Part shown: in pieces, positions 1 to 10,137 of the stretch
Layout: each line of letters begins with the position of its first letter
Numbering within the stretch: position 1 is the stretch's first letter
Origin: DATKAS01 sp963773315
Lineage (GTDB): Bacteria; Actinomycetota; Acidimicrobiia; Acidimicrobiales; DATKAS01
DNA: 64,000 bases
NCBI GenBank assembly: GCA_963773315.1
Contig: CAVZAF010000005.1
Span: 558,001 to 622,000 of the forward strand
Reading direction: 5' to 3'
Position numbers and translations under genes: made by a program
Notes under the pieces: generated by a model
The model's input: only the letters and a program-made list of their open reading frames with translations
Told to the model about the DNA's origin: nothing
The model's database searches: none

Positions 1-1
1 C

Positions 2-571
2 CGGCAAGGTCCTATCCCGCCGCTGCTCCTCGGCCTGACGTCGGTCACGGGCCTGGTCGACGCGTTCAGCCACCTGCTGCTCGGTCACGTCTTCGTCGCG
101 AACATGACCGGCAATGTCGTGTTCTTGGGATTCGCTGTCGCCGGAGCTCCCGGCTTCTCGATTACGGCATCACTCGTCGCGTTGGGCGAATTCGTGGTCG
201 GCGCGCTCATCGGCGGCAAGGTCGCATCCGGTCTCGGACACCATCGCGGACATCTGCTCGCAACCGCGACCTCTTTCCAGGGACTTCTGCTCGGAGCGTC
301 AGTCATCGTCACTGCGGCCAGCGGCGACCCGATCACCGGCGCATACCGATACACATTGATCGTCCTTCTCGGAGTCTGAATGGGGATCCAGAACGCGACG
401 GCGCGCAAGCTCGCGGTCCCCGATCTGACAACCACCGTGCTCACGCTGACGATCACTGGCGTAGCAGCCGACAGCTCGATCGCAGGGGGATCGGGTTCGG
501 TCGCCGGCCGTCGCCTCGTTGCCGTCGCCGCGATGTTCGTCGGCGCATTGACCGGCGCCGCCCTCGCCGAC
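2..571 (+). pseudogene. DUF1275 (YoaK-like) membrane protein, partial, with internal stop
   Basis: Partial gene entering from the left edge. The translation carries the DUF1275 hallmark FVANMTGNVVFLG followed by hydrophobic segments, and later MGIQNATARKLAVPDLTTT, the second family hallmark. An in-frame TGA at 377-379 lies directly before that second hallmark, so the reading frame is interrupted once but stays in phase (nonsense change or sequencing error). Similarity stops near 571, some 20-30 residues before the family's usual C-terminus, exactly where an oppositely oriented LuxR-type fragment begins. DUF1275 proteins are multi-pass membrane proteins of unknown function. The junction with the next fragment suggests a recombination breakpoint. 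Confidence 0.75.
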
Positions 572-781
572 GAGGCGGGCGACACGGAAGTCGTGTGCCT
601 CGTCAATCGCGTACCGGAGCAGCGCGGACTTCCCGATGCCGGGTCGGCCGACGAGCAACAACGCGCCGGCCACACCGCGTTCTGCGTCGCCGAAGAGTGC
701 GTCGATCGCGGCCCGCTCGGCTGCGCGGCCCACAAAGAGGTTCCGCAGGTGCGTCCCTTGTCCGCGGTCGACCACGCCCAT
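566..781 (-). pseudogene. N-terminal fragment of a LuxR-type STAND ATPase regulator
   Basis: Reading the minus strand from 781, the first 70 residues contain LFVGRAAERAAIDALF and a Walker A motif GRPGIGKSALL, the standard start of large LuxR/MalT-type signal-transduction ATPases (FVGR element, then P-loop). Coding similarity ends near residue 72, where it runs into the tail of the DUF1275 gene on the other strand. The parent family is usually 850-1000 residues, so about 90% is missing. The two truncated genes face each other tail-in, the signature of a deletion or illegitimate recombination joint. Not expected to be functional. Confidence 0.7.
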
Positions 782-881
782 CACGAGCCCCTCCGTGGCC
801 TCCCTTATCACACCATCACGGCTGACCGCCCAGCAATGGCGAACGTGCCTTCGGCGACCGCGCCGACATCACACGCCACCG

Positions 882-1227
882 TCAAGAGCGGGACTCCGAC
901 GAACTGTCGGCATCCATTCGCGCGAGCTGGGCGTCGAGCACTGCGTACTCGGCTTCCTCGACCGCCCAGTAGGCGTACTGAATCGCGAACTGAGCGTCTT
1001 CCTCGGCGGAGTCAGCCTTGCGTTGCGCGGCCTTGAGGTCATGCTCGGCCTTCTTCGACTCGATGTCGCGACGAACCGAGGCGATCTGCTCATCCCAGCT
1101 CTTCAGTACGCCACTCCACCACGCCGCTACCTTCCCCTTGTTCGACTGGGCGGTCTTGCGCAGTTGGTCCGTGCTCTTCTCGAGCGACGCGGGCTGCGAG
1201 CTTGGTGAGGTCGTCAGAGAGAGTCAT
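882..1227 (-). CDS. Small Ala/Lys/Glu-rich coiled-coil hypothetical protein (one frameshift)
   Basis: Starts MTLSDDLTKLAAR at 1227 behind a good AGGA ribosome-binding site seven bases upstream. After about 15 codons the frame must shift by one base, near 1178, to continue as EKSTDQLRKTAQSNKGKVAAW and on through a helix-rich, highly charged stretch (IASVRRDIESKKAEHDLKAA) to a stop at 882. The corrected product is about 115 residues, cytoplasmic, with no signal peptide or membrane segment. The heptad-like pattern predicts a long helix or coiled coil. I do not recognise the family. The single indel is probably a sequencing error since both halves look coding. Confidence 0.55.
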
Positions 1228-1294
1228 AGCTGGATCCTTTCGGTTCTTCGGGTGGCCGTTCCCCGGGGCGGTCGGTGAGATGCCGCGCCACATT

Positions 1295-2719
1295 TCAGGG
1301 TCGCGGACGGGCATCCGGACAGGTAGTGCCAAACGTCCCCATCATCCCCGCCGATGTCCGGCCTTCGGCCGTGACCAGCCCGCTCGGCTGTCCGCTGACG
1401 ATCCGGGCCAACCCGAGGAACGTCGACCGTCCCCAGCCTGGCCGTAGCGCTGCGGGTGAGAGGCCGAGGTGATGGGCGGGGATGCGCACCGTCACGGCGC
1501 GCGGACGCGACACGAAGCGCAGCGGCGGAGTCAACTCGACTGCTTCGCCGTCAACGCCCGCCGCCACCATGCCGTCAGCGGTCACCTCGAACTCCCGTAC
1601 GTGCGTGGTCTGCCAGCCGGGGAACTGGTCGAGCTGACCCGCCGCTTCGGCAGCGACGAAGAGCGTCACATCGTTCGGACTCATGAGCAGCAGCACGGCC
1701 GCGCCGAGCACACCGCGATCGAGGCGGGCACGCGTCCCGAACCCGGCCAGGCTCTCCAGGCGGTAGGGGTCGTTCGAGACGATCACGACTTGCGGGTTCT
1801 CGACGACTGCGCCGCCCTGCATGCGCGCGTGCAGCCCCGACGGCAGGGCGTCGGGTCCGAGCAAGGTCGGCAGCATCCTGGCTGCCGTTCGCAGCTTGGC
1901 GTCGCGATACTCATCCGACGCCACGATCTGCGCGTAGACACCGAGTGACACGTTGTTGACGAACACCCGCCCGTTGACCTCGGCAAGGTCGATGCGGGCC
2001 TGGCGCGCATCGCCGTAGGCGTCCAGTGATCCGACGACGTCGTCGCGGTCGATGCCGAGATCGAGCGCGAAGTGATTGCGCGTGCCTGCGGGCACGCACA
2101 CGAACGGGAGGTCGTGCGCAGAGGCGACCGTGGCGACGATGGCTTGCGACCCGTCTCCGCCGGCCATCCCGATCACATCCGCGCCGCGGGCAACGGCATC
2201 CTCGGCAAGCGCCCGCAGATCATCCCCGGGTGCGAGCACGACCGGCTCGATGCCCCGACGTGCGCACTCACCCGGGAGGTCGAACCTCTCGACCTTGCCG
2301 CCCCCCGACTTCGTGTTCATCAGCAGGACACCGTGCCGCGCGCTCGTCGCCGGGCTCCATCGGTGGGCGACGGCCGATCGGATCTCCCACGCCACTGCCC
2401 ACATGCCCGCCGCACTCGTGATCGCGATCGCCGCCACGACGAACACCAACTCGCTCGCGCTACGTCCGGACGCCACCAACGCCGCGACGCCGCCCGTCAC
2501 CCCGACGGCGGCGAGCGCGGCAATCCGGCCCCGCCACCGTGGGCGGGTCGCGCCGATCCAGCTCAAGGGGACGCCGACGCCCACCGCCACCAACGCGACC
2601 AGCCCAAGCCCCGGATTGTCGACGACCGTGACCAGCAGCTCGACCGCCAATGTCAGGTAGCCGATCAACGCCACCGTCGCCACCACCCGCACGCGGACAG
2701 GCAGCGAGTCCGAGGCCAC
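1295..2719 (-). CDS. Membrane-anchored diacylglycerol/lipid kinase family protein
   Basis: A 474-residue protein starting at GTG 2717-2719. Residues 1-110 contain about four hydrophobic segments. The rest is a DAGK catalytic domain (YegS/LCB5/DgkB type), with GVLLMNTKSGGGKVERF at the start, the nucleotide-binding GMAGGDGSQAIVATVA, then PAGTRNHFALDLG, the conserved order for this family. The family phosphorylates lipid hydroxyls with ATP, so it acts at the membrane; the substrate cannot be read from sequence. The N-terminal membrane block is an addition to the soluble bacterial DagK architecture. The gene stands alone between a coiled-coil gene and a divergent PucR regulator. The last 20 or so residues look unstructured. 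Confidence 0.85.
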   Translation of the reverse strand: MASDSLPVRVRVVATVALIGYLTLAVELLVTVVDNPGLGLVALVAVGVGVPLSWIGATRPRWRGRIAALAAVGVTGGVAALVASGRSASELVFVVAAIAITSAAGMWAVAWEIRSAVAHRWSPATSARHGVLLMNTKSGGGKVERFDLPGECARRGIEPVVLAPGDDLRALAEDAVARGADVIGMAGGDGSQAIVATVASAHDLPFVCVPAGTRNHFALDLGIDRDDVVGSLDAYGDARQARIDLAEVNGRVFVNNVSLGVYAQIVASDEYRDAKLRTAARMLPTLLGPDALPSGLHARMQGGAVVENPQVVIVSNDPYRLESLAGFGTRARLDRGVLGAAVLLLMSPNDVTLFVAAEAAGQLDQFPGWQTTHVREFEVTADGMVAAGVDGEAVELTPPLRFVSRPRAVTVRIPAHHLGLSPAALRPGWGRSTFLGLARIVSGQPSGLVTAEGRTSAGMMGTFGTTCPDARPRP

Positions 2720-2944
2720 GCGATGATCGTAAGTCGCGCCTGCGTCTCGTCAACGCCTCAGGAGGCGTCGTGTGAAGGCGTCCACCATGCTTCTACGCAC
2801 GTTCGCACAACCGCCCCGCCACCTTCACGACAACGACCAAGCGGAACGGCTCACCCATTGGATCTCCGGGAGCGTCCCGTGGAACGCACCCGATCCATCC
2901 TGCGCCACTCGTGAGCGACCCAGCACGTCGTCTCGTCACACGGG

Positions 2945-4228
2945 GTGAGTCGCGACCAGATCGGCGTCGGTACGATGCGGGCGGTGACGCAGGACGGTCC
3001 CGCCGTTGCGCAACGGGTGGCGGTCGTAGGCGAGGCGCTCGCAGGACGAATCGACGCGTTGACCGACGACGTGCAAGAGGTCATCGTCGACCTGATCCCC
3101 GACCTGCGCGCGGATGCGATCGATGTCCTGCACGACAGCATCCGGGAAAACCTGGAGACGGCCCTTCACGCGTTCGCGACTCAACAGGACTCGAGCGAAA
3201 CGACCGCGCCTTTGGCAGCGCTCGAATACGCCCGAACGCTCGCGCAGGCCGACGTACCCCCCACCGCGCTGATCCGTGCGTACCGTGTCGGCCAGACCCG
3301 GTTTCTCCGGCGCTGCATCGAGGAGCTGCTCCGCAGCTCCTCGAGCGACCCGGCGGACGTCCTGGCGACACTCCAAATCGTCGAGTCGGTGTCAACGCGC
3401 CTCGACCGCGTCGTCGAACAGGTCTACGCCGAATACGAACAGGCCCGAGAGCTCAACTTGCGGGACCGCAGCGCGGTGCTCACCGGGCTCGTTCGAGACC
3501 TGGTGCGGGGCCGACCGGTGGAGATCGCCGACGCGGAGCACGCACTCGGCTATCGCCTGCGCCAATCGCACGTCGGGGCGGTCGTTTGGATCGATGGCGG
3601 ATCCGTCGAGGCCCTGACGCGGTTACGCCGCTTCACGCGGGATCTCGGGCACGCGGTCGGATGCGACGAGGAGTCTCTGTTCGTCGCTCGCGACGAGTGC
3701 TCAGCCTGGGCCTGGCTCCCGACGAAGATCGACGTCGCCCACACAACCGAGCTCGTCGACGTCTCCAAGAACCAAGTCGTGGTGTCGGTCGCGATCGGTG
3801 AACCGAGCCGCGACGTCGAGGGTTTCTCCCGCACCCACCGGCAGGCGGTGAGCGCGCAAGCCGTCGCACACGCCGCCGGAGCCGACCACGCCCAGATCAC
3901 TCCGTTCGGCGAAGTAGCGCCGATCGCGATGTTGTGCGCGGATCTCGACGCGGCACGCGCGTGGGTGCACGAGACGCTCGGCGGCTTGGCGATCGACACG
4001 ACCCGGAACGCCGGCTTGCGGGAGACGGCGCGTGTCTTCCTCGAGACCGGCGGCAGCTATACCGCCACTGCCGAGCTGATGTTCCTTCACCGCAACACAG
4101 CGCAGTACCGCGTGAAGCAAGCCGAGGAGGTGCGGGGAAGACCACTGCGTGATCGACGACTCGACGTGGAGCTCGCGCTCGTGGCCTGCCAGTGGCTGAA
4201 GCGTGCCGTGCTCCAGCCCACGCGGTGA
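2945..4228 (+). CDS. PucR/CdaR-family transcriptional regulator
   Basis: 427-residue regulator with GTG start at 2945; an in-frame ATG at 2975 is an alternative. The N-terminal 200 residues are helical (a RsbRD/PucR-like sensor region), the middle is a GGDEF-like PucR insert, and the C-terminus carries the PucR helix-turn-helix: TARVFLETGGSYTATAELMFLHRNTAQYRVKQAEE. Family members are autonomous regulators of catabolic or stress genes. It is transcribed away from the DAG kinase gene and converges with the VIT gene, with only 18 bases between stops, so no operon partner is visible and the target is unknown. Confidence 0.88.
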   Translation: MSRDQIGVGTMRAVTQDGPAVAQRVAVVGEALAGRIDALTDDVQEVIVDLIPDLRADAIDVLHDSIRENLETALHAFATQQDSSETTAPLAALEYARTLAQADVPPTALIRAYRVGQTRFLRRCIEELLRSSSSDPADVLATLQIVESVSTRLDRVVEQVYAEYEQARELNLRDRSAVLTGLVRDLVRGRPVEIADAEHALGYRLRQSHVGAVVWIDGGSVEALTRLRRFTRDLGHAVGCDEESLFVARDECSAWAWLPTKIDVAHTTELVDVSKNQVVVSVAIGEPSRDVEGFSRTHRQAVSAQAVAHAAGADHAQITPFGEVAPIAMLCADLDAARAWVHETLGGLAIDTTRNAGLRETARVFLETGGSYTATAELMFLHRNTAQYRVKQAEEVRGRPLRDRRLDVELALVACQWLKRAVLQPTR

Positions 4229-4246
4229 AGCCGGCAGCACCCCACC

Positions 4247-4969
4247 TCAAGTGACCAGGCTGCCGATCACGAACCCGGCGACAGCGGCGCCTGCGGCGAT
4301 CGCAAGCGTCTCGAGCACGGTCGTCACGACTCGGCGGCGCCCGATCGCTGCGCGGCCGATGCCGAGCATCACGAGCAACACGACAGTGATCACGACCGAC
4401 ACAATGCGGGCGGTGTCCAGGTCGAAGAAGGCGAACGGAAGCACCGGGATTGACGCCGCCACCAGGTCGGCTGCGAACATCCACGCTGCCACCGCAGCGG
4501 GGCTCTTCCGTGTCGCATCAGTTATCCCGAGTTCGATCGCCGCAGTCAGTCGCAATCGACTCTCGGGATGGCGTCCCACCGTGTGCAGCAGCTCGTCTGC
4601 TTCCGCATCGCTGTAACCAGCGTCGAGGAGTCGCGTGCGCGCTTCAGCATCCTCCGAGTCGGAGTGCTGCTCGATGCGCTGACGAACGTCCTGGAGCTTC
4701 GCGGCGTCCTGATCATTGGCCGACTCGGCGTCGAGATAGGCACCCGCCATCATCGAGACCGCGGCCGCCGCCGCACCGGTCGCACCGGCGAGCAACACAG
4801 CGTTCGAGTCGGGAGCGCTCGCGGCGACGCCGAACACGAGCCCGAAGATCGACACCGTCCCGTCTTCCATGCCGAACACGATCGAGCCGACCGATGCGTC
4901 GAACGAGCGCCGCACCCGCGCCCACAACCCCGGCCGCGGCCGGGCCTGGTTGGTGTCAGTCACGGTCAT
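4247..4969 (-). CDS. VIT1/CCC1-type iron/manganese transporter family membrane protein
   Basis: 240 residues from ATG 4969. After a short N-terminal tail comes DASVGSIVFGMEDGTVSIFGLVFGVAAS, the first membrane segment of the VIT family with its characteristic Gly/Asp pattern, then GATGAAAAAVSMMAGAYL, a cytosolic helical insert (residues 95-160) rich in Asp/Glu, and two further hydrophobic pairs at the C-terminus. The family moves Fe2+/Mn2+ across membranes. The start codon lies inside the end of the upstream FAD oxidoreductase gene (stop at 4956-4958, 14-bp overlap), so the two are translationally coupled. Confidence 0.85.
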   Translation of the reverse strand: MTVTDTNQARPRPGLWARVRRSFDASVGSIVFGMEDGTVSIFGLVFGVAASAPDSNAVLLAGATGAAAAAVSMMAGAYLDAESANDQDAAKLQDVRQRIEQHSDSEDAEARTRLLDAGYSDAEADELLHTVGRHPESRLRLTAAIELGITDATRKSPAAVAAWMFAADLVAASIPVLPFAFFDLDTARIVSVVITVVLLVMLGIGRAAIGRRRVVTTVLETLAIAAGAAVAGFVIGSLVT

Positions 4970-6406
4970 GTGGCGGCTCCTCGATCGAGTCGATGTCGAG
5001 ATGACGGAGGGCGGATCCGGCGGCGTTGTACCCACACATGCCGTGCGCGCCGGCGCCCGGCGGGCTGGCCGCGGAGCAGATGAACGTGCCCGGGATCCCG
5101 GTGCTGTACGGATCGAAGGCCACTCGCGGCCGGGCGAGGAGCTGCAGTCCTGTGTTGGCGCCGGTGATGATGTCTCCGCCCACGTAGTTCGGGTTGTAGG
5201 CGGCGAGCTGCAGCGTCGGGCGCACCGCGGTGGCGACGATGCGGTCGCGGAAGCCAGGTGCGAACCGCTCGATCTGCCTGAGGATCGCTTCGGTGGCGTC
5301 GCCCGTGTAGCCGTGCGGCACGTGCGCATAGACCCAAAGAGGGTGGATGTCACCAGATGACCGGCTCGGATCGGCGACGTACTGCTGGCCGACGAGGGTG
5401 AACGGACGCTCTGGCATCCGGCCGCTCGCGATCAGCCGTTCGGTTCCAGCGATCTCCTCGAACGAGCCACCCAGGTGCACGGTGCCGGCCCGACGACAAT
5501 CCGGGTTCGTCCACGGCACCTCTCCCTCGATCGCGAGATCGAGCTTGAATGCACCCGGCCCGTGGCGGTACCGCCGATACGCACGCGACACGCGAGTCGG
5601 CAGACGATCACCGTAGATATCGGCGATCGCGCGCGGCGCGAGGTCGAGCAACACGACATCCGCGGTCGGGACCTGGGCCGCGCTCCCGATCATCGTGCCG
5701 GTGTAGATCTTGCCGCCCAGCTCCTCGAGCTGCATCGCGAGCGCGTCGGTGATGGACCGCGAGCCGCCCTCCGCGACCGGCCAACCGTGACGGTGGCCCG
5801 CCGCGATGATGGTCCTTCCGATCGCTGAAGACAGCGGACGGTTGAGCGGGACGAAGGCATGGGCCGCGACACCGCCGAACAGAGCCCGCGCCTTGTCGGT
5901 GTGCCACCGGCGAGCGGTGAACGACGCGGGCAGCAGCGTTCCCGGCCCGAAGCGCGGCGAGCCGGATCGGATGCTCGGGCACGTGCGCGATGGGACGCAT
6001 GAGGTCGTCGGCGAGCGTCGTCGAAGTCCTTCGCCGATCGCTCGAAGGTCTGTCGCCAGCGGTCGCCGTCGGGCCCGAGGCCCGACGCGGTCTCGTCGAC
6101 CGATCGCCAGAGAAGACCGGCTTCGCCCGAGTCGAGGGGATGGGCGCAGTCGATCTCCGGCCAACGCCAGCGCAGGCCGTACCGCTCCAAGCCCAACCGA
6201 GCGAGATAGGGCGATCCGACCCCCATCGGGTGGAACGCCGAGCAGTGGTCGTGAAGGACGCCGGGCAGGGTGAGCTCGCTTGTGCTGGTGCCCCCGCCGA
6301 TGTGGTCGGACGCTTCGAGGACGGTGACGTCGACGCCGTGCTGTGCCAGGCGGACCGCCGCGGCGAGCCCGTTCGGGCCCGCCCCGACGACGATCGCGGA
6401 GCTCAT
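4956..6406 (-). CDS. NAD(P)/FAD-dependent oxidoreductase, phytoene-desaturase-like (frameshifted)
   Basis: Begins at ATG 6406 with the dinucleotide-binding motif VVGAGPNGLAAAVRLAQHG and the following acidic residue in VLEASDHIGGG. The C-terminal half is in another frame and ends in the FAD-binding signature region (FICSAASPPGAGAHGMCGYNA). Two indels between about 5,930 and 6,030 break an otherwise continuous family match of about 480 residues. Carotenoid-type flavin amine-oxidase relatives desaturate or oxidise hydrophobic substrates; the exact substrate is not readable. Its start codon abuts the upstream DUF3556 gene region, and its stop overlaps the VIT gene, giving a three-gene operon. Confidence 0.8.
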
Positions 6407-6497
6407 CTCACGGCCTCGGCCATCTCGGGCTCGTGGACCGGATCGGTGCCGGCGAGCGTCGAGGCGGTCCAGGTGACGTGCAAGCGGGATGGGCCCG

Positions 6498-8213
6498 TCA
6501 GGGAGCCACGGCAGCTGCGGCGACGGCGTCCGCGACCTGATAGGTCCCGCGTTCGATGATGCCGAGCGCTGCATCGATGACCTTGTACTCCTGATAGTGC
6601 TTGTGGATCGGCTGCGACTCGACCCACGCGACCACGAACTCGCCAGGTTCGAAGGCGCAGCGTCGCTGGATCGCTTCGATCAGCTGCTCGTCGTGGAAGT
6701 GACCGTCACCGAAGTTGAACCCGACGATCGTGTTGCAACCGAACTCGGCTTCGCGGAGCGAGTACCGATCGATGTCGTCGCCGAGGTGCTTCGTGAACAT
6801 CGAGAGCAGCGCGGGGCCTTGGCTGTGCATCGAGCGCCACGCCACCGGCATGGTGAGAAGCATCTCGGCGACCGGCCGCGGGTACGTCGCCGCGACCTGA
6901 TCGACGGTGTTGCCGGCGGCTCGCGTGAGGTTGTCGAGCTTCGACTTCGGCGCCAGGCGCGAACGCCCACATGGCCGACGCCCAGTTGCCCGCGTATTGG
7001 CGCATGGACGGCAGGAACGAGACGAGGTCGGGCCGCAGGTTGCCGAGAACCGGGAAGAAGAGCAGGGCGGCCACGATGACGCCGAGAAGCCAGCGGAGAC
7101 GAGAAGTCGGCGACTCCGAAGCGCTGCCATGCGGGATGACCCCAGAACAGGAACACGGTCGCGAAGGCGAACAACACGTTCCACTCGAGCGGTACGGCGA
7201 GCGGGAAGGTCGAGAGGATGAACAGGTGGAAGGTCACCATGCCCACCACAGCGAGCAGCGTGACGGTCAGGTTCGTCGAGAACAGCAGGACGAGCGGCAG
7301 CACGATCTCGACCGTCGAACCGCCCACGTGGGCAAGCAGCGACGCGGTGTGCGACGGGCGCAGGTCGTCGGGGAAGCTGCGAACGTTGCGGCGCTTGATG
7401 CTCTTGGGCATCCACGGTGTGTTGCTCACCATCGGCACGACGACACGCGTGAAGTGATGGCCGAGCTTCGAGACGCCGGCGCCCACCCACACCGCGACGA
7501 TCAGCAGCTTGAGGGCGACGATGAGATCGACGTAGGGGAGGATCGCAAAGAAGATCAACGCCGGGATGTACTGCTCGCTGCGGGCGGCCAGGAACACGAC
7601 CTTGTCCCGCAGACCCATGACGACGAGCAGACCGACGAGCCCGAGGACGGATCGTCGGGTTCACCAACCCCGCGTTGCCCGGGACGTGCGCGTCGAGGGA
7701 CGGACGGGACACGCTCGGCGCGACGAGCGCGACCACCAGCATCGCGAGGATCGCGACGTAGAGCGCGACGTCGCGACCGTGCGGCGATCGCCTCGGGTGA
7801 ACGGAACCCGCCCCGGCCACGGGGGCAGGCGGATCGTGTCGGGACGGGTCCAGTAGAGGACTCCCGCCGGTCATCGGCTTGAAGTGCCCGGCGAGCGGTC
7901 CCCACGAACCGGCGAGCCCGAGCGTCTCGAGAAGCACTGTCCAGAGGATGAGCTTCTCGTAGACGATCGGCTCGGTCCAGTACGACGACACGTGCCAGAA
8001 GGGGCCGAGGCCCGACGTCACGGTCACGACGAACAGGCCACCGCAGACGTAGAGCACGAGCAGCTTCACGACGTAGATCGAGTGCACCATCTTCGGCGTG
8101 CCGAACCCGTACTCGAGCCAGTGGGTCGACAGGACGCGGATGCGTTCGAAGAGTGGGCGGTCGGCGAAGGTCTCGGGATCGACGGGCGGTAGGTCCCCGG
8201 TCGTGAAGCCCAT
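6498..8213 (-). CDS. DUF3556 multi-pass membrane protein (frameshifted)
   Basis: Starts MGFTTGDLPPVDPETF at ATG 8213 after an AGGAG-like site. The sequence THWLEYGFGTPKMVHSIYVV and the succession of hydrophobic helices match the actinobacterial DUF3556 family, which is normally 575-590 residues; the corrected length here is about 570. At least three single-base indels (near 7,850, 7,660 and 7,060-7,130) move the frame. Function is unknown; it is an integral membrane protein. A further open frame (to 6,404) runs from its C-terminus into the overlapping start of the FAD oxidoreductase, so the true stop may be the TGA at 6403-6405. Confidence 0.72.
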   Translation of the reverse strand: MGFTTGDLPPVDPETFADRPLFERIRVLSTHWLEYGFGTPKMVHSIYVVKLLVLYVCGGLFVVTVTSGLGPFWHVSSYWTEPIVYEKLILWTVLLETLGLAGSWGPLAGHFKPMTGGSPLLDPSRHDPPAPVAGAGSVHPRRSPHGRDVALYVAILAMLVVALVAPSVSRPSLDAHVPGNAGLVNPTIRPRARRSARRHGSAGQGRVPGRPQRAVHPGVDLLCDPPLRRSHRRPQAADRRGVGGRRRLEARPSLHACRRADGEQHTVDAQEHQAPQRSQLPRRPAPVAHRVAACPRGRFDGRDRAAARPAVLDEPDRHAARCGGHGDLPPVHPLDLPARRTARVERVVRLRDRVPVLGSSRMAALRSRRLLVSAGFSASSWPPCSSSRFSATCGPTSSRSCRPCANTRATGRRPCGRSRLAPKSKLDNLTRAAGNTVDQVAATYPRPVAEMLLTMPVAWRSMHSQGPALLSMFTKHLGDDIDRYSLREAEFGCNTIVGFNFGDGHFHDEQLIEAIQRRCAFEPGEFVVAWVESQPIHKHYQEYKVIDAALGIIERGTYQVADAVAAAAVAP

Positions 8214-8451
8214 TGGAGGTCTCCTCTGTGTCGGTGGCTGTGACCGTCGACACTGCGGGATGCGAGCGCCGGCGTGAATGTCCAGGGAGACCCAAGCTGC
8301 GGTGCGGGTCCTGTGCGCCGTGCACAACCCGGAGATCGCGCTGGTGCCGGCGCACAAACCGGCGGGGAAGAGTCCGTTCGGTCGACACGATGAGAGAGTG
8401 CCGCCGCTGCGATGGAATAGCGGTACGACAACCCCGACCTGGAGACCTGCG

Positions 8452-10137
8452 ATGGCCACGACTGCACCCACGTTTGATGCGACCGATCCGATCGTGCTCG
8501 GCGCCAATCCGCTTGGTCGGCCTCAACCGGCCGGCAAGTCGCGGCCGCCCTCGGCCGGCTGGCCCAGCGAGCCGCGGTCGAGCCCGGCGTCGTGACCGCG
8601 CAACATCCTCGATGCCGTCTCGCGATCTGGTCGAGGTGCTCATCGGTCGCAGCGACGTCGTACCGGATCGCGGCGACAAGCGCTTCGCCCACGCCGCGTG
8701 GGAGGCAAACCCGATCTACCGCCGGCTCGTGCAGGCCTACCTGGTCGAGACGAAGGCCCTGCTCGACGATCGTCGACGAGGTGGAGCCTCGATCCGAAGA
8801 GCCGCGAGCGCGCCCGCTTCGCGGTGACGCTGCTCACCGAGGCCGCCGCACCGACGAACACCCTCCTCGGCAACCCGAGCGCGCTGGCCAAGGCGGTGCA
8901 GACGCGCGGTCGCAGCCTGCTCGACGGCGCGCGTCACCTGACCTACGACATCCGCCACAACGGCGGGATGCCGTCGACCGTCGACACGCCGGCCGTTCAC
9001 CGTCGGCGGCAACCTCGCGGTGACCCCCGGGCAGGTCGTGCACCGCACCGAGGTGTTCGAGCTGATCCAGTACGCCCCGCGCGGGCACCGAGGTCTACGC
9101 CCGACCGCTCGTGGCCATCCCGCCGCAGATCAACAAGTACTACATCTCCGACCTCGCGCCCGGACGCAGCCTCATCGAGCACATGGTCGGGGCCGGCGTC
9201 CCGTACTTCACGGTGAGCTGGCGCAACCCCACCGCCGCGCAGCGGGACTGGAACCTCGACACGTACGTCGCGGCATGCAAAGAGGCGATCGAGGTCGCGT
9301 GCGAGATCACCGGTAGCCCGGACGCCAACGTCCTCGGCATCTGCGCCGGCGGGATCACCCTGGCGTGCCTGCTCGGTCATCTCGCCGCGACCGGCGAACG
9401 TCTCGTCCACTCCGCGACCTTCATGGTCGCGGGACTCGACACCGCCCAGGAATCGCAGATCGGCATGCTCGCGTCACGCGCCGCCGTCGAAGCGGCCCGG
9501 GCCCGCTCGCAGCGCGCCGGGCTACCTCGACGGTGAGGACCTCGCCAAGGTCTTCGCCTGGCTGCGTCCCAACGATCTCGTGTGGAACTACTGGGTCAAC
9601 AACTACCTGATGGGCGAGAACCCGCCGGCCTTCGACATCCTCTACTGGAACGCCGACACCACTCGGCTCCCCGCCGGGCTGCACTCGGACTTCCTCGACC
9701 TCTTCGTGTCGAACGGGCTCGCCGAGGGCACGCTCACGGTGCTCGGCACGCCCGTCGACCTCGGCAAGGTCGACGTCGACGCGTACGTCGTCGCCGGCTC
9801 GACCGACCACATCATCCCGTGGCACGGCGCGTACCGCACGACGCAGCTGCTCGGCGGCGAGTCGCAGTTCGTGCTCAGCTCGAGCGGTCACATCCAGGCC
9901 ATCGTCAACCCGCCCGGCAACCCGAAGGCCTCGTACTTCACCTGCGACGGCACGCCCCCGCCCGAAGCGCAAGAGTGGCTCGAGGCAGCCGAGAAGCACA
10001 GCGGCTCGTGGTGGGATCACTGGGCGGCCTGGCTCGACAGCCGCTCGGGCGAGCAGGCGCCCGCGCCGAAGAAGCTCGGCAGCGAAGCACACCCGCCGCT
10101 CGAGCCGGCACCAGGCCGATACGTCCACCTGACGTGA
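8452..10137 (+). CDS. phaC: Poly(3-hydroxyalkanoate) synthase (frameshifted)
   Basis: Begins at ATG 8452 after a GGAG site. The catalytic signatures of PHA synthase are plain: the lipase-like box LGICAGGI with the nucleophilic Cys, the Asp in STDHIIPW, and the His in SSGHIQAIVNPPG; WRNPTAAQRDWNLDTYV is also typical. The enzyme polymerises hydroxyacyl-CoA into storage polyester at the granule surface. The first 900 bases need several one-base corrections (about 8,545, 8,600, 8,785, 8,985 and 9,085) and another near 9,520. Its stop overlaps the next gene's GTG start (GTGA), so synthase, hydrolase and acyl-CoA ligase probably form one operon for fatty acid or polyester metabolism. Confidence 0.88.
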